The translations under genes were made by a program, and so were the position numbers. Positions 11,854 through 23,300 of a DNA stretch of 64,000 nucleotides are shown piece by piece. This stretch comes from Corydoras sp. C115 (lineage: Eukaryota; Chordata; Actinopteri; Siluriformes; Callichthyidae), in the NCBI GenBank assembly GCA_019802505.1, contig JAFMOC010000096.1, positions 525,001-589,000 of the forward strand, given 5' to 3'. The number at the start of each line of letters is the position of its first letter. The stretch's first letter is position 1. The notes below the pieces were generated by a model. It saw only the letters and a program-made list of their open reading frames with translations. It had not been told where the DNA came from and made no database searches.

Positions 11854-12207
11854 TCATTCGTTCATTATCTCCCGCTTTATCCTCTATTAGGGTCGTGGTG
11901 GGGTTCCCCATGCCCATCCAGGGGAGAACGTCTCGGGCGCTGGGCAGATAGACCCAGGACAGGGCGCCAATCCATCGCTGGGCACACACTCACTCACACA
12001 CACACACTCTACATGGGGCAATTCTGAAGAACTCAAATGACCTTGATCCATATTTTTTTTTTTGGACTGTGGGAGGAAAGCGGAGAACCCGGAGGAAACC
12101 CACGTGGACACGGGGAGGACATGGAAACTCCATTCAGATTGGGATTCGAACCGGGAATCCCTAGTGCTGAGAGGAGAACGTGCCGACCACTGATCCACCG
12201 TGCCGCC
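11854..12207 (-). mobile_element. SINE-A copy
   Basis: Full length and tandem to the preceding copy. Shares the ccttgatccat variant with it. Confidence 0.88.
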
Positions 12208-12585
12208 CACAAATATACATCAGTAACCTTATTTAAGAGAGGAAAAACATTAGCATTATACTTTCCTCATAAAGGATTAAATAGCTGTTTAATATTTAGC
12301 AGAAAAAAAAATATATATTTTTTTATTTTCCTTAATTCCACAGCCAGCAAACGAATCGACGTCGAGCCAAAAATCCAGCTGATGCGACTAAAGGAGCCGC
12401 CTGCAGACTGGAACACGGCGAGGGAAAGAAAGCAAAGGAAATCAAATGCCTCGTATTCAATGTGTCAGCAGAGAGAAATTACCAGGGAGACGAGGTGTGC
12501 AAAAAAAGGAGGGAGCGGGGGGGGGGGGGGGGGGGGCGAACGATGGAGAGAGTGCAGTGAAGAAGCGAGAGATAAAGAGAAAAGC

Positions 12586-12623
<38 letters not shown>

Positions 12624-12810
12624 TGTGCAGTGAGTGATAAATGGCCCAGTCATGAGGAACCCGGAGCACACAGTAAGACGGTGCATCATGTTCCGTCTAC
12701 CAGGCTCGCGCCACGCCTCACCATGCGGTCCGGCTTTCGGTCACGGTCCACTGGCGTCTGCACGCAGCCGAGGCGCGCATGCTTCATAGAGAGTAATTAT
12801 GTCTACAGAC
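12208..12810. other. atxn7 intron with G and GA runs
   Basis: Poly(G) at 12518-12536 and (GA)n at 12590-12619. No coding signature. Confidence 0.45.
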
Positions 12811-13206
12811 TAGGGGGTGAGCTGCAATATTCGCTGATTCGATTCGGAGAACCGTAGTCGACTATGAACTTCATAGTCGAATGTACCATTTTGACCACAT
12901 GGGGGCGTCCATGGCTGCTGCTAAGCATTAGTTTTGACATGAAATGTCTTTCTTTTCGTTATATATATATATAGCCTTTTGTCAAATAAAATCATCCTAA
13001 TTTCTGATAATATATTTTTTTTAAAAAGTCCAGAACGGGGATCCCATTTACGGTAAGTAAAATATAAAAAAAAAATCTTTTTTAAAAACCACGCTTATAG
13101 CGCCATCTTGTGGTGAAATTTTAACTGATTCGACTATCAGTCGACTATAGGGAAAATCTGACGAATCAGATTCGACTATGAAAATCCTTAGTTGAAGACA
13201 CCCCTA
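12811..13206. mobile_element. MITE-B copy
   Basis: Both ends present. Flanks ctacagac/atacagag match at 6 of 8 positions, an aged duplication. Confidence 0.85.
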
Positions 13207-13448
13207 ATACAGAGCATTCAGATTCGTAACGCAGGTTAACGTTCCGAGCGCCGGTTGTTTTCTGACGATTCTGCTCGGCCACATTTTGCAGACGACGGTC
13301 GTTGTGCGAGTGCGCGACTCGCTCGGTTCCGAGGCGGAACAGTGGCGCCGGGGATGCAAGGTTATGTCAGGTTGGGTTACTGGTCAGTGGTGGTTTAGTT
13401 GTTATAGAGGCTCGTTATAGGAAAAATAATTAAATGTGAACTTCAAAT
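13207..13448. other. Intronic sequence
   Basis: Moderately GC-rich, without a recognised exon or repeat; followed by a G run at 13449-13470. Confidence 0.4.
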
Positions 13449-13470
13449 GGGGGGGGGGGGGGGGGGGGGG

Positions 13471-13961
13471 CGGCACGGAGGCTTAGTGTTTGGCATGTTC
13501 TCCTCTCGGCAATGGGGATTCCCGGTTCGAATCCCAATCCAGGTGGAGTTTCCATGTTTCCCCCGTGTCCACGTGGGTTTCCTCCGCGTTCTCCGGTTTC
13601 CTCCCACAGTCCGAAAACATGGATCAAGGTCAATTGAGTTCTCCAAATTGCCCCATAGAGAGTGTGTGTGTTTGAGTGAGTGAATGAGTGTGTGCCCAGC
13701 GATAGATTGGCGCCCTTTCCCGGTTCGAATCCCAATCCGGGTGGAGATTCCATGTTCTCCCCGTGTCCGCGTGGGTTTCCTCCAGGCTCTCCGGTTTCCT
13801 CCCACAGCCCAAAAACATGGATCAAGTCAATTGAGTTCTCCAAATTGCCCCATATAGAGTGTGTGTGAGTGAGTGAGTGAGTGAGTGTGTGTGTGCCCAG
13901 TGATGGATTGGCGCCCTGTCCTGGGTGTATCTGCCCAGCGCCCGAGACGTTCTCCCCTGGA
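13471..13961 (+). mobile_element. Chimeric SINE-A
   Basis: A head-to-middle SINE-A (13471-13720) is joined to a second one that starts at its B box (about 13721-13961). The join replaces the end of the first with the B-box region of the second. The second lacks its tail. Confidence 0.85.
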
Positions 13962-14280
13962 TGTCCTCTGGAGTCAACTGCGTGACTCGATCATGATTCA
14001 CGAATGAATCATTTATAAAAAAAATAAATAAAAAATTATCAGCAGCTCGAAATAAATACAAATACAACCGAACTGTCTGTAAAAAAAAAAATAAACAAAA
14101 CTAAATCAAATGGAGTTTAAAGGAAATACAGAATAAAGGCAGATGTGCATATTGTTTGTTTTATGGTGAGGAGTTATAATAATAATAATAGATAATAGGT
14201 GTCTGTGTTTGAACAGGTTAGGGGTGTGGTAAAACAAAAATGACACTTCGGGGAAGAGCCATAAAGGTAAACTAACAGCC
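13962..14280. other. Intronic sequence
   Basis: AT-rich with short A runs. Nothing recognised. Confidence 0.4.
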
Positions 14281-14463
14281 CTGCACCACCGGGGGCAGTC
14301 AGAGGCGTGAGGTTAAGGAACCAGCCTTGGGACCTGAGGGTCCCCGGTTCTATTCTATTCTAGTCCCATCAAGTACTATGGCTGAAGTCCCCTAACCCCA
14401 ATCACTCCCCGGGAGCCGTGTAGAGGGCTGCCCACCGCTCCGGGTGTGTGTGCTGACTTCACT

Positions 14464-14500
<37 letters not shown>

Positions 14501-14550
14501 GCACTGCACGGATGGGTTAAATGTGAAGGATAAATTCCTCTGTGTGCTTG
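14281..14550 (+). mobile_element. SINE-E copy with (TG)n
   Basis: Related to 8828-9062 by cctaaccccaatc and ggctgcccaccgctc. A TG microsatellite has grown at 14466-14500. Confidence 0.65.
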
Positions 14551-14563
14551 GACAGTAAACAAA

Positions 14564-14911
14564 CTTATTTATTCATTATCTTCCGCTTTATCCTCTATTA
14601 GGGTCGCGGGGGGGGTTCTCCATGCCCATCCAGGGGAGAACGTTTCGGGCGCTGGGCAGATAGACCCAGGACAGGGCCACAATCCATCGCTGGACACACA
14701 CTCACTCACACAGACACACTCTATATGGGGCGATTTGGAGAACTCAATTGACTTGATCCATGTTTTTGGACTGTGGGAGGAAACCGGAGAACCAGGAGGA
14801 AACCCACGCGGACACGGGGAGAACATGGAAACTCCACCCAGATGGGGATTCGAACCGGGAATCACAAGCGCTGAGAGGCGAACGTGCTGACCACTAAGCC
14901 ACCGTGCTGCC
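14564..14911 (-). mobile_element. SINE-A copy, tandem pair member 1
   Basis: Flanked by an 11-bp repeat (cagtaaacaaa) at 14553-14563 and 14912-14922. Shares the ggggcgatttgg and ggaatcac variants with the next copy. Confidence 0.92.
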
Positions 14912-14922
14912 CAGTAAACAAA

Positions 14923-15278
14923 TTCATTCATTCATTCATTATCTCCCGCTTTATCCTCTATTAGGGTCGCGGTGGGGTTCCCCATGCCCATCCAGGGGAG
15001 AACGTCTCGGGCGCTGGGCAGATACCCCCAGGACAGGACGCCAATCCATCGCTGGGCACACACTCACTCACACAGACATACACACTCTATATGGGGCGAT
15101 TTGGAGAACTCAATTGACTTGATCCATGTTTTTGGACTGTGGGAGGAAACCAGAGAACCCGGAGGAAACCCACGCGGACACGGGGAGAACATGAAAACTC
15201 CACCCAGATGGGGATTCGAACCGGGAATCACTAGCACTGAGAGACGAACGTGCTGACCACTAAGCCACCGTGCCGCCC
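14923..15278 (-). mobile_element. SINE-A copy, tandem pair member 2
   Basis: Flanked by cagtaaaca at 14912-14920 and 15279-15287. The target sequence therefore occurs three times around the two SINEs. Confidence 0.92.
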
Positions 15279-15420
15279 CAGTAAACATTAGATGGCAAAA
15301 TTTTTTTTTTTTTTTTTGTTTGTTTTGTGTTTAAAACCCAAAAGGTTTTTTCCTCTGTGTACAATGTCCTCCTGTTCTTCATTGGATAATCTGAATTATC
15401 TGAATTATTTAGGAGACATT

Positions 15421-15626
15421 TGCATTACATTTGGTCATTTATTGGACGCTTTTATCCAAAGCGACTTACAAGGTGAACACAGGCTTCATCACAACATCCC
15501 TGGAGCAATGAGGGTTAAGGGTCTTGCTCAAGAACCCACACTGGTAACTTCAGTGGACCTGGGATTTGAACCCCCAACCTTCAGATTGATAACCCAACAC
15601 ACTGACCACTGAGCTACCGCACCCAG
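15421..15626 (-). mobile_element. SINE-C copy
   Basis: Read on the minus strand, the right end is tRNA-like: tagctcagtgg (A box) then gggttcaaatccc (B box). The body includes gacgcttttatccaaagcga. It forms the centre between two inverted SINE-A pairs. Confidence 0.8.
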
Positions 15627-15700
15627 GAGACATGATGCTCATTTAAATTCATGGCTGCAAATTGGACACGTTCTCAGAATTAGGAGTCACATAAAGACTC

Positions 15701-16050
15701 GAATAGTGGCACGGTGGCTTAGTGGTCAGCACGTTCTCCTCTCAGCGCTAGGGATTCCCGGTTCGAATCCCCATCTGGTGGAGTTCCCATGTTCTCCCCG
15801 TGTCCGTGTGGGTTTCCTCCGGGTTCTCCGGTTTCCTCCCACAGTCCAAAAACATGGATCAAGTCAATTGAATTCTCAAAAATTGCCCCATATAGAGTGT
15901 GTCTGTGTGAGTGAGTGTGTGCCCAGCGATGGATTGGCGCCCTGTCCTGGGTCTATCTGCCCAGCGCCCAAGACGTTGCCCCCTGGATGGGCATGGGGAA
16001 CCCCACCGCGACTCTAATAGAGGATAAAGCAGGAGATAATGAATGAATGA
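15701..16050 (+). mobile_element. SINE-A, first half of dimeric insertion
   Basis: Begins after a 10-bp duplication (ataaagactc, 15691-15700). The matching copy lies only after the second SINE (16417-16426). Shares catctggtggagttcccatg with its partner. Confidence 0.92.
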
Positions 16051-16066
16051 ATTAATTTGTTTACTG
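16051..16066 (+). repeat. Spacer inside the dimeric insertion
   Basis: Contains aatttgtttactg, the exact complement of the cagtaaacaaatt that separates the SINE pair at 14564-15278. Confidence 0.9.
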
Positions 16067-16416
16067 GGCGGCACGTTGGCTTAGTGGTCAGCACGTTCCC
16101 CTCTTAGCGCTAGTGATTCCCGGTTCGAATCCCCATCTGGTGGAGTTCCCATGCTCTCCCCGTGTCTGCATGGGTTTCCTCCGGGTTCTCCGCTTTCCTC
16201 CCACAGTCAAAAAACATGGATCAAGTCAATTGAATTCTCAAAAATTGCCCCATATAGAGTGTGTCTGTGTGAGTGAGTGTGTGTCCAGCGATGGATTGGC
16301 GCCCTGTCCTGGGTGTATCTGCCCAGCGCCCGAGACGTTCTCCCCTGGATGGGCATGGGGAACCCCCCCCACCGCGACCCTAATAGAGGATAAAGCGGAA
16401 GATAATGAATGAATGA
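16067..16416 (+). mobile_element. SINE-A, second half of dimeric insertion
   Basis: Ends with its (ATGA)n tail at the shared duplication 16417-16426. Confidence 0.92.
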
Positions 16417-16426
16417 ATAAAGACTC

Positions 16427-16820
16427 AGATATGATTTGCAAAGTTCGGCTTTGTCTGCTCTCTTTACACACAAAGCAACACGATGCTGTGCGCGACTTTC
16501 GTCCCTGTTGCGCGCACCGGCTCTGTTCCGTACCCGCGCACATATGCCACCGATAGATAAGAACTCCTGCAGCCCGCTACCAACTTCACTGCCACGGCAC
16601 AGGAGGCTTAACTGCCTCAGAGACAGAGGACACTTAGGACGACCCACGACCTCGGGTAAAGTGTGTACTGAGCTTAACAAGGTCACCACCTGCAGCACAT
16701 CGAGCTTATTCTGGGATTAAAGACGTTCATTTTGATTGATGGGTCAGATGTTGGCAGCTGAGGGGCAGGATGAAAAGACCATCGTTGCTTGCCGACAGAC
16801 ATCGAGATGCCCGTACTCAC
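16427..16820. other. atxn7 intron
   Basis: Unique DNA leading to the exon at 16821 on the minus strand. No other signal. Confidence 0.5.
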
Positions 16821-16889
16821 CCTCTCTGCATAGTCGCATGGCTTCTCTGCTTTTTCCATAGTCTTTAAAACTTTCTTCAGTCTCTGCAC
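16821..16889 (-). CDS. atxn7: Ataxin-7, second coding exon
   Basis: The 69-bp exon encodes AETEESFKDYGKSREAMRLC followed by Arg-Glu. A ctcag acceptor lies above 16889 and a gtgagt donor below 16821. Its first two bases complete a Gly codon begun in the exon at 19184-19400, and its last base begins the Asp codon completed at 6506. This is the linker between the LPSPEVMLGQ block and the zinc-binding block of ataxin-7. Confidence 0.93.
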
Positions 16890-16924
16890 CTGAGGAAGCA
16901 GATCAGAAAAACAAATCATATTTC

Positions 16925-17322
16925 TAGGGGTGAGCTGCAATATTCGCTGATTCGACGATTCGATTCGGAGAACCGTAGTCGACTATGAACCTCATAGTCG
17001 AATGTACCATTTTGACCACATGGGGGCGCCCATGGCTGCTGCTAAACATTAGTTTTTACATGAAATGTCTTTGTTTTCGTTATATATATATATAGCCTTT
17101 TGTCAAATAAAATCATCATAATTTCTAGAAAAAAAAAGAAAAAAAAAAGGTTTTCTTTTGTTAGAAAAACAAGTAAAATATTTTTTTTAAATCTTTTTTA
17201 AAAATTACGCTTATAGCTCCATCTTGTGGTGAAATTTTAACGGATTCGACTATCAGTCGACTATAGGGAAAATCTGACGAATCAGATTCGACTATGAAAA
17301 TCTTTAGCTGAATACACCCCTA
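16925..17322. mobile_element. MITE-B copy next to an atxn7 exon
   Basis: Both ends present. Flanks catatttc/catattat match at 6 of 8. It sits 35 bp from the acceptor side of exon 16821-16889. Confidence 0.85.
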
Positions 17323-18201
17323 CATATTATCATATTAAGCGCACCCAAAAGCCTAAAATGTTCCCAGAAATTGGACGTGCGCCTTATAATCCGGTGCGCC
17401 TTATACGTGTACTAAGTTCCAAATTCTATAAAAGTATTGTTGTGCGACCGGGTGTTTTTTTGTTCCACACATCGCCGCCCTGCTGGTCTGCGACTCCATG
17501 CGCGCTCATCTCACAGAAAAGCCGAGTGAAGGAAATTAATCCGGAGCTCGCCGTCATTCCGGGAGGATTAAATAAAGAACTCCGACCGCTGGACATCGGT
17601 GTAAACGGGGCGTTTAAAGTAAAGTCGCGGGCGGCGTGGGAGCGATGGATGATAGACGGCGAACACACGTTTACTAAAACTCGGGAGGCGGCGGCGGGGC
17701 GAGTTACGCCACCGTCTGTGAATGGATTGTGGACGTCTGGGCCGAGGTTTCTGCCGTGACCGTCGTCCGAGCTTTCGCGAAAGCTGGAATCGTCGCCGAA
17801 CGGCCGCCCGGAGACGAGATGGACTCGGACATCGATGAGAGGGAACACCGGAGTGCTCGATAGAGAACCAGCTTTTTAATTCAGACACAGAAGACGAGGA
17901 CGCTGATGGATTTGTGGGAGAAGAGAGATTAAAATAATGTGTGTTTATCAAGTAGTAGAATAAACTTCAATTATAAATCAGCGTTCTGCATCCTTTACTT
18001 TTCTTGTAGGTCGTATGTTTTAGCGAGTGCCTTATTATATGCTGCCGTACAGAATAAGTACCGTACAGAAATAGAGTCCCTAATTCAGACTGCGCCTTAT
18101 AGTACGGTGCGCCTTATACGTGGCACAAATACAGAAATAGACCCCGTAATCAGACTGCGCCTTATAGTACGGTACACCTTATGGTCCGGAAAATACGGTA
18201 T
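17323..18201 (+). mobile_element. Decayed pogo/Tigger-type DNA transposon, 3' part
   Basis: The right end is ggaaaatacggta. Subterminal gcgccttatagtacggt repeats occur at about 18070-18110 and 18135-18175, with related segments at 17385-17410. It contains the transposase remnant listed separately. The left end and most of the transposase gene are missing. Confidence 0.75.
17507..17936 (+). pseudogene. Transposase remnant, DDE_1 type
   Basis: The frame reads INPELAVIPGGLNKELRPLD and then IGVNGAFKVKSRAAWERWM. PLD should hold the third acidic residue of the pogo-type catalytic triad, going by my memory of the family. The frame breaks near 17690-17720, and another frame continues to an acidic tail (NSDTEDEDADGF) with a stop near 17936. 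The domain is truncated and frameshifted, so not functional. Confidence 0.78.
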
Positions 18202-18363
18202 ATAAGACATCTCACAAGCGTCTTGATGCACCATGCGGTGGTCAACACTAGAGGGCCAAGGTGTTGAGCCATGGTGTTGGTACGATGGAGCGGAACCAAA
18301 GATGTTATAGGCTATAGACTGAATGTGGGCAACTGCTGGAAGCCAGTGGAGGGAGATGAGTAG

Positions 18364-18727
18364 TAGGGGTGAGCTGCAATATTCGCTGATTTGACGATTC
18401 GATTCGGAGAACCGTAGTCGACTATGAACCTCATAGTCGAATGTACCATTTTGACCACATGGGGGCGCCCATGGCTGCTGCTAAGCATTAGTTTTTACAT
18501 GAAATGTCTTTGTTTTCGTTATATATATAGCCTTTTGTCAAATAAAAAGTGTGCGCTTTAACAATATAAAATATATAACAAAATATTTTAAAAAAATCTT
18601 TTTTAAAAACCACGCTTACAGCACCATCTTATGGTGAAATTTTAACTGATTCGACTATCAGTCGGTTATAGGGAAAATCTGACGAATCAGATTCGACTAT
18701 GAAAATCCTTAGTTGAAGACACCCCTA
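18364..18727. mobile_element. MITE-B copy
   Basis: Perfect 8-bp duplication (atgagtag) at 18356-18363 and 18728-18735. Shortened in the middle relative to other copies. Confidence 0.93.
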
Positions 18728-18793
18728 ATGAGTAGTGAAGTTAGGAATAGCTCAAAAGGCTTGCTCGCACTAAAAATAAAATAAAAACCATAG

Positions 18794-19140
18794 AGCGGCA
18801 CGGTGGCTTAGTGGTTTAGCATGTTCTCCTCTCAGCGCTAGGGATTCCCGGTTCGAATCCCCATCTGGGTGGAGTTTCCATGTTCTCCCCGTGTCCGCGT
18901 GGGTTTCCTCCGGGTTCTCCGGTTTCCTCCCACAGTCGAAAAACATGGATCAAGCTCAAGTGAATTCTCCAAATTGCCCCATATAGAGTGAGTATGTGTG
19001 AGTGTGTGCCCAGCGATGGATTGGCGCCCTGTCCTGGGTCTATCTGCCCAGCGGCCGAAACGTTCTCCCCTGGATGGGCATGGGAACCCCCCCCGCAACC
19101 CTAATGGAGGATAAAGTGGGAGATAATGAATGAATGAATG
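18794..19140 (+). mobile_element. SINE-A copy adjacent to an atxn7 splice donor
   Basis: Duplication aaaacc(c)atag at 18784-18793 and 19141-19151. The insertion end is about 40 bp from the donor of the first coding exon of atxn7. Confidence 0.9.
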
Positions 19141-19183
19141 AAAACCCATAGACATCCCAACATTGCTATGTGTAAAGACTCAC

Positions 19184-19400
19184 CATCAGCTGCACGTAGC
19201 TTAACAGCATCCACCCAGTAGTTCCACGTCTGCCCCAACATGACCTCGGGACTCGGTAAAGACGCACGATCGCCGGAGGTCGCCGTTACGGCCGCGTTAT
19301 CGGGTCTCTGATGCAGATGGTGGTGATGTCTGGAGAGCATTCTGGCACGGTGCTCCACCCGAGGCTCAGCCTCCTCCGGCCTCTCCGACATGCTTCTCCA
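19184..19400 (-). CDS. atxn7: Ataxin-7, first coding exon with start codon
   Basis: A tgttgcag acceptor precedes nine untranslated bases and an ATG at 19391-19389. The protein starts MSERPEEAEPRVEHRARMLS, continues RHHHHLHQRP and reaches LPSPEVMLGQTWNYWVDAVK, the conserved ataxin-7 block. It ends with a split Gly codon at a gtgagt donor. Where human ataxin-7 has its glutamine repeat there is only a short histidine-rich stretch. Start choice: the MSER start matches the family and lies just inside the exon. Confidence 0.94.
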
Positions 19401-19674
19401 CTGCAACATCAGAAAAGAAGAATCGAACCTTTTCACTCGTGTCTAATGTCGACGCTTTTGAGATCTCTTCGTTCATCCAAGCTACGCGATTAAAGTGGTT
19501 CGTCACAAAGCAGCTTCAGACGAATGACTGCAAGCAATGAAAAAGTGGCTGATGCACAGAACTCCCAGAAACAAATAAACAAAAAAAGAATATATTATAT
19601 ACAGATAAAAAAAAATATTCGTGTTGACCAACGTCTAAACCTTCATCGGTGCTCATAGGAAGCTGGTAGCTGGA

Positions 19675-19753
19675 CATTGTTTTTGTTGGTGGACTATCGT
19701 GGTCCATTTATCCATTCATGTCGAAAATAAGGACTTGTTCCTAATAAAGTGGC

Positions 19754-19757
<4 letters not shown>
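19675..19757. repeat. Interspersed repeat fragment
   Basis: Carries gttggtggactat and aaggacttgttcctaataaa. The same two segments recur further apart at 21148-21320, so this copy has an internal deletion or the other an insertion. Confidence 0.65.
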
Positions 19758-19787
<30 letters not shown>

Positions 19788-19803
19788 ATATAATAAAATA
19801 TAT

Positions 19804-20137
19804 ACGGCACGGTGGCTTAGTGGTTAGTACGTTCTCCTCTCAGCTCTAGGGATTCCCGGTTCGAATCCCCATCTGGGTGGAGTTTCCATGTTCTCCCCGT
19901 GTCCGCGTGGGTTTCCTCCGGGTTCTCCGGTTTCCTCCCACAGTCCAAAAACATGGAGCAAGTCAATTGAATTCTCCAAAATTGCCCCATGTAGAGTGTG
20001 TCTGTGTGAGTGTGTGCCCAGAGATGGATTGCCGCCCTGTCCTGGGTGTATCTGCCCGGCGCCCGAAACGTTCTCCCCTGGATGGGCATGGGGAACCCCA
20101 CCGCGACCCTACTAGAGGATAAAGCGGAAGATAATGA

Positions 20138-20140
<3 letters not shown>
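19804..20140 (+). mobile_element. SINE-A copy inside a (TA)n tract
   Basis: Full length. (TA)n DNA lies on both sides (19755-19800 and 20141-20191), so no duplication can be defined. Confidence 0.88.
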
Positions 20141-20195
<55 letters not shown>

Positions 20196-20405
20196 CCATT
20201 TTTTGATCTTCACATTATGAACCCACTCGTCACGACAACAGCAATCTGCTTGACCACAACAAATTTTAAGCGGCTTTCATCCTTGATTTTTTTTATTTTT
20301 GTCCCACGAATCAATGTCTTAAAAGACATGGACACTATCTGTACATTATTGTCCATCATAGTTAATGCTGTCCGGTCAGAGGAGCCATCCCCAACTTTTT
20401 TTTTT

Positions 20406-20752
20406 CATTCATTATCTCCCGCTTTATCCTCTATTAGGGTCTCGGTGGGGTTCCACATGCCCATCCAGGGGAGAACGTCTGGGGCGCTGGGCAGATACAC
20501 CCAGGACAGGGCGCCAATCCATCGCTGGGCACACACTCACTCACACACACACACACTCTACATGGGGTAATTTTTGAGAATTCAATTGACTTGATCCATG
20601 TTTTTGGACTGTGGGAGGACAACCGGAGAACTCGGCGGAAACACACGCGGACACGAGGAGAACATGGAAACTCCACCCAGATGGGCATTCGAACCGGGAA
20701 TCCCTAGCGCTGAGAGGAGAACGTGCTAAACCACTAAGCCACCGTGCCGCCC
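20406..20752 (-). mobile_element. SINE-A copy absent from the paralogous locus
   Basis: Flanks (tccccaactt/tcccaaactt) are one sequence, gtcccaaacttac, at the empty site near 24857. This directly shows the insertion. Confidence 0.92.
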
Positions 20753-20815
20753 CGTCCCAAACTTACGGGATTAAAATAAAAAATGTTTTTAATTGTATTA
20801 TAATGATTAAAACAG

Positions 20816-21123
20816 GACGGCAAGGTGGCTTCGTGGTCAGCACGTTCTCCTCTTAGCGCTGGGAATCCAGGACGGAATCCCGATATTCCTGAGTTTCCAT
20901 GTTCTCTCCGTGGGTTTCCTCCGGGTTCTCCGGTTTCCGCCCACAGTCCAAAAAAAAAAAAAAACCATTCAAGGTCAATAGAATGCTCTAAATAGCCCCA
21001 TATAGAGTGTGTTTGTGTGAGTGAGTGTGTGCCCAGCAGTAGATTGGCACCCTGTCCTGGGTGCATCCCTTAAGACCCCTGAGTAAGACCCTTGAGGATT
21101 AAGTGGAAGATAATGAATGAATA
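20816..21123 (+). mobile_element. Diverged SINE-A, shared by both duplicated loci
   Basis: Duplication attaaaacag at 20806-20815 and 21124-21133. The head is decayed (ggacggcaaggtggcttcgtgg), and it is older than the segmental duplication. Confidence 0.85.
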
Positions 21124-21147
21124 ATTAAAACAGAGCATACATAACTA

Positions 21148-21320
21148 ATCCTTTGTTGGTGGACTATTGTGGTCCATTCATCCATTCAGTGCAACACATC
21201 AGGTTCACTGCAAACACCACTCCCCTGACTGCGATCCAGTGTACAGAGGACGAACAGGGTGTATTTGGATAAAAATAAGTGTAGAAAATAAGGACTTGTT
21301 CCTAATAAAGTGGCCGGTGA
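21148..21320. repeat. Interspersed repeat fragment
   Basis: Partner of 19675-19757; ends in cctaataaagtggccggtgag. Confidence 0.6.
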
Positions 21321-22548
21321 GGATTTAAAGCAGCCAAGTGCGAGTCCCTTGCCGTTGTTCCGTAATCCATCAAGTGAGACGGCGTGATTTAGTGTCGAGT
21401 TCTGCCTTGAGACCCGAAAAACAAGAAACGAGACAGTTAGTGTCTGAGGATGTGAACAGATCATTAACTACTCTAATTACTGCAGCCTCAGCTCCACGGT
21501 GGGACGGAGAACCTGAGTGAAGAACCTCATCAACATTGTTAGACTGAAGATGAATGTTTACTTACTGGATCATTTATATATATAGACTTTTAGGACTAAA
21601 TGGAAGGTTTGAAATTGAGCTGTAATTAGGCAGTAATGAAGGATCCGGTTCTGGGAACCTTCAAACTGAAACGGTACTCAGAGACGACATTTCCTGTCGC
21701 ATTCGCACTGCTGCATAAACTCTAAAGCGATGGAACTGTAAACTAAATATGTCCCTGCAGTGTAAACAAACTGAAGAAGCAAACATGTTGTTGAAAGCCA
21801 CACTAAACACCTTCATGATGCTGCAACGAAGTCCCTCCTTAAACTGCCAGCAGATGGTGTTGCTGCAGCAGCAATGAGGCTTTCACTCTGCCCCAGCAAG
21901 AACGGTCAACTGTACCAGTCACCGGTCAGACGGGTAACACCGCTGAGGCTGTCTTCACACCGTCAGCCCAAATCCAATAAATGTGCACGTCGCACTCGCG
22001 ACCCGATCTTTACATTAGAAGGTCTGTAACGGCACAAGATCCCACTTAATTAACAATTTGCAAATCTAATTTAAAGCACATTAGTCAGAACTTAAGTTGT
22101 TTAGAACCGAATGTCTAATGACCTCTGGAATTCAGTTGGGGGTTCGATCCGGGAGTCCACCAAATTGCCAGTTATAAGCAATTAGAATCGTTACCCAGAA
22201 CGCAATTTTTACAAGATGTGATACCATTTACACGAACGTAATTCCTGAGACGATTGATGACTTTGAGGTGCACTTCTAATGAACGATGAATCGCTCGAAG
22301 CAGAAAGACCCATGTCGTTTAGGGAAATTGTGGGGGGGAAAAAAAAAAAAAAAGATCTCAGCACTGATGCTTACATAATACATATGCTCCAAAATGTATT
22401 TATTCAGCACAGGATACTGATCTGCAGTCGCTTATGAATAAATCTTTTTGGAAACTTGGTAAAAGGACATGCTCTATTCTACACTTAGACTATTCATCCA
22501 GTAAAAGAGAGAAAGAGCATGAGGGAGACAGAGCGTGTGTGTACATAT
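21321..22548. other. atxn7 5' intron, nothing recognised
   Basis: Unique sequence without an exon or named repeat that I can support. Confidence 0.4.
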
Positions 22549-22565
22549 CTATATATATCTATATA

Positions 22566-22637
<72 letters not shown>

Positions 22638-22646
22638 TATATATAT
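22549..22646. repeat. (TA)n microsatellite
   Basis: Long AT dinucleotide tract with a few C/G interruptions. Confidence 0.95.
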
Positions 22647-22659
22647 ACACATTCACATA

Positions 22660-23300
<641 letters not shown>

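Larger units (their letters stand above)
20206..21152. repeat. Segmental duplication, copy 1 (SINE-filled)
   Basis: Matches 24668-25268 from atcttcacattatgaaccc to gcatacataactaatcct. Copy 1 has an additional SINE-A (20406-20752). Confidence 0.93.

Noticed and set aside
11151..12207. Another dimeric SINE insertion.
   Set aside because: The outer flanks (left atatccatcc, right cacaaatata) do not match, and the orientations are mixed.
17507..17760. Host gene derived from a domesticated transposase.
   Set aside because: The frame is broken and the transposon end is still attached; nothing suggests selection for function.
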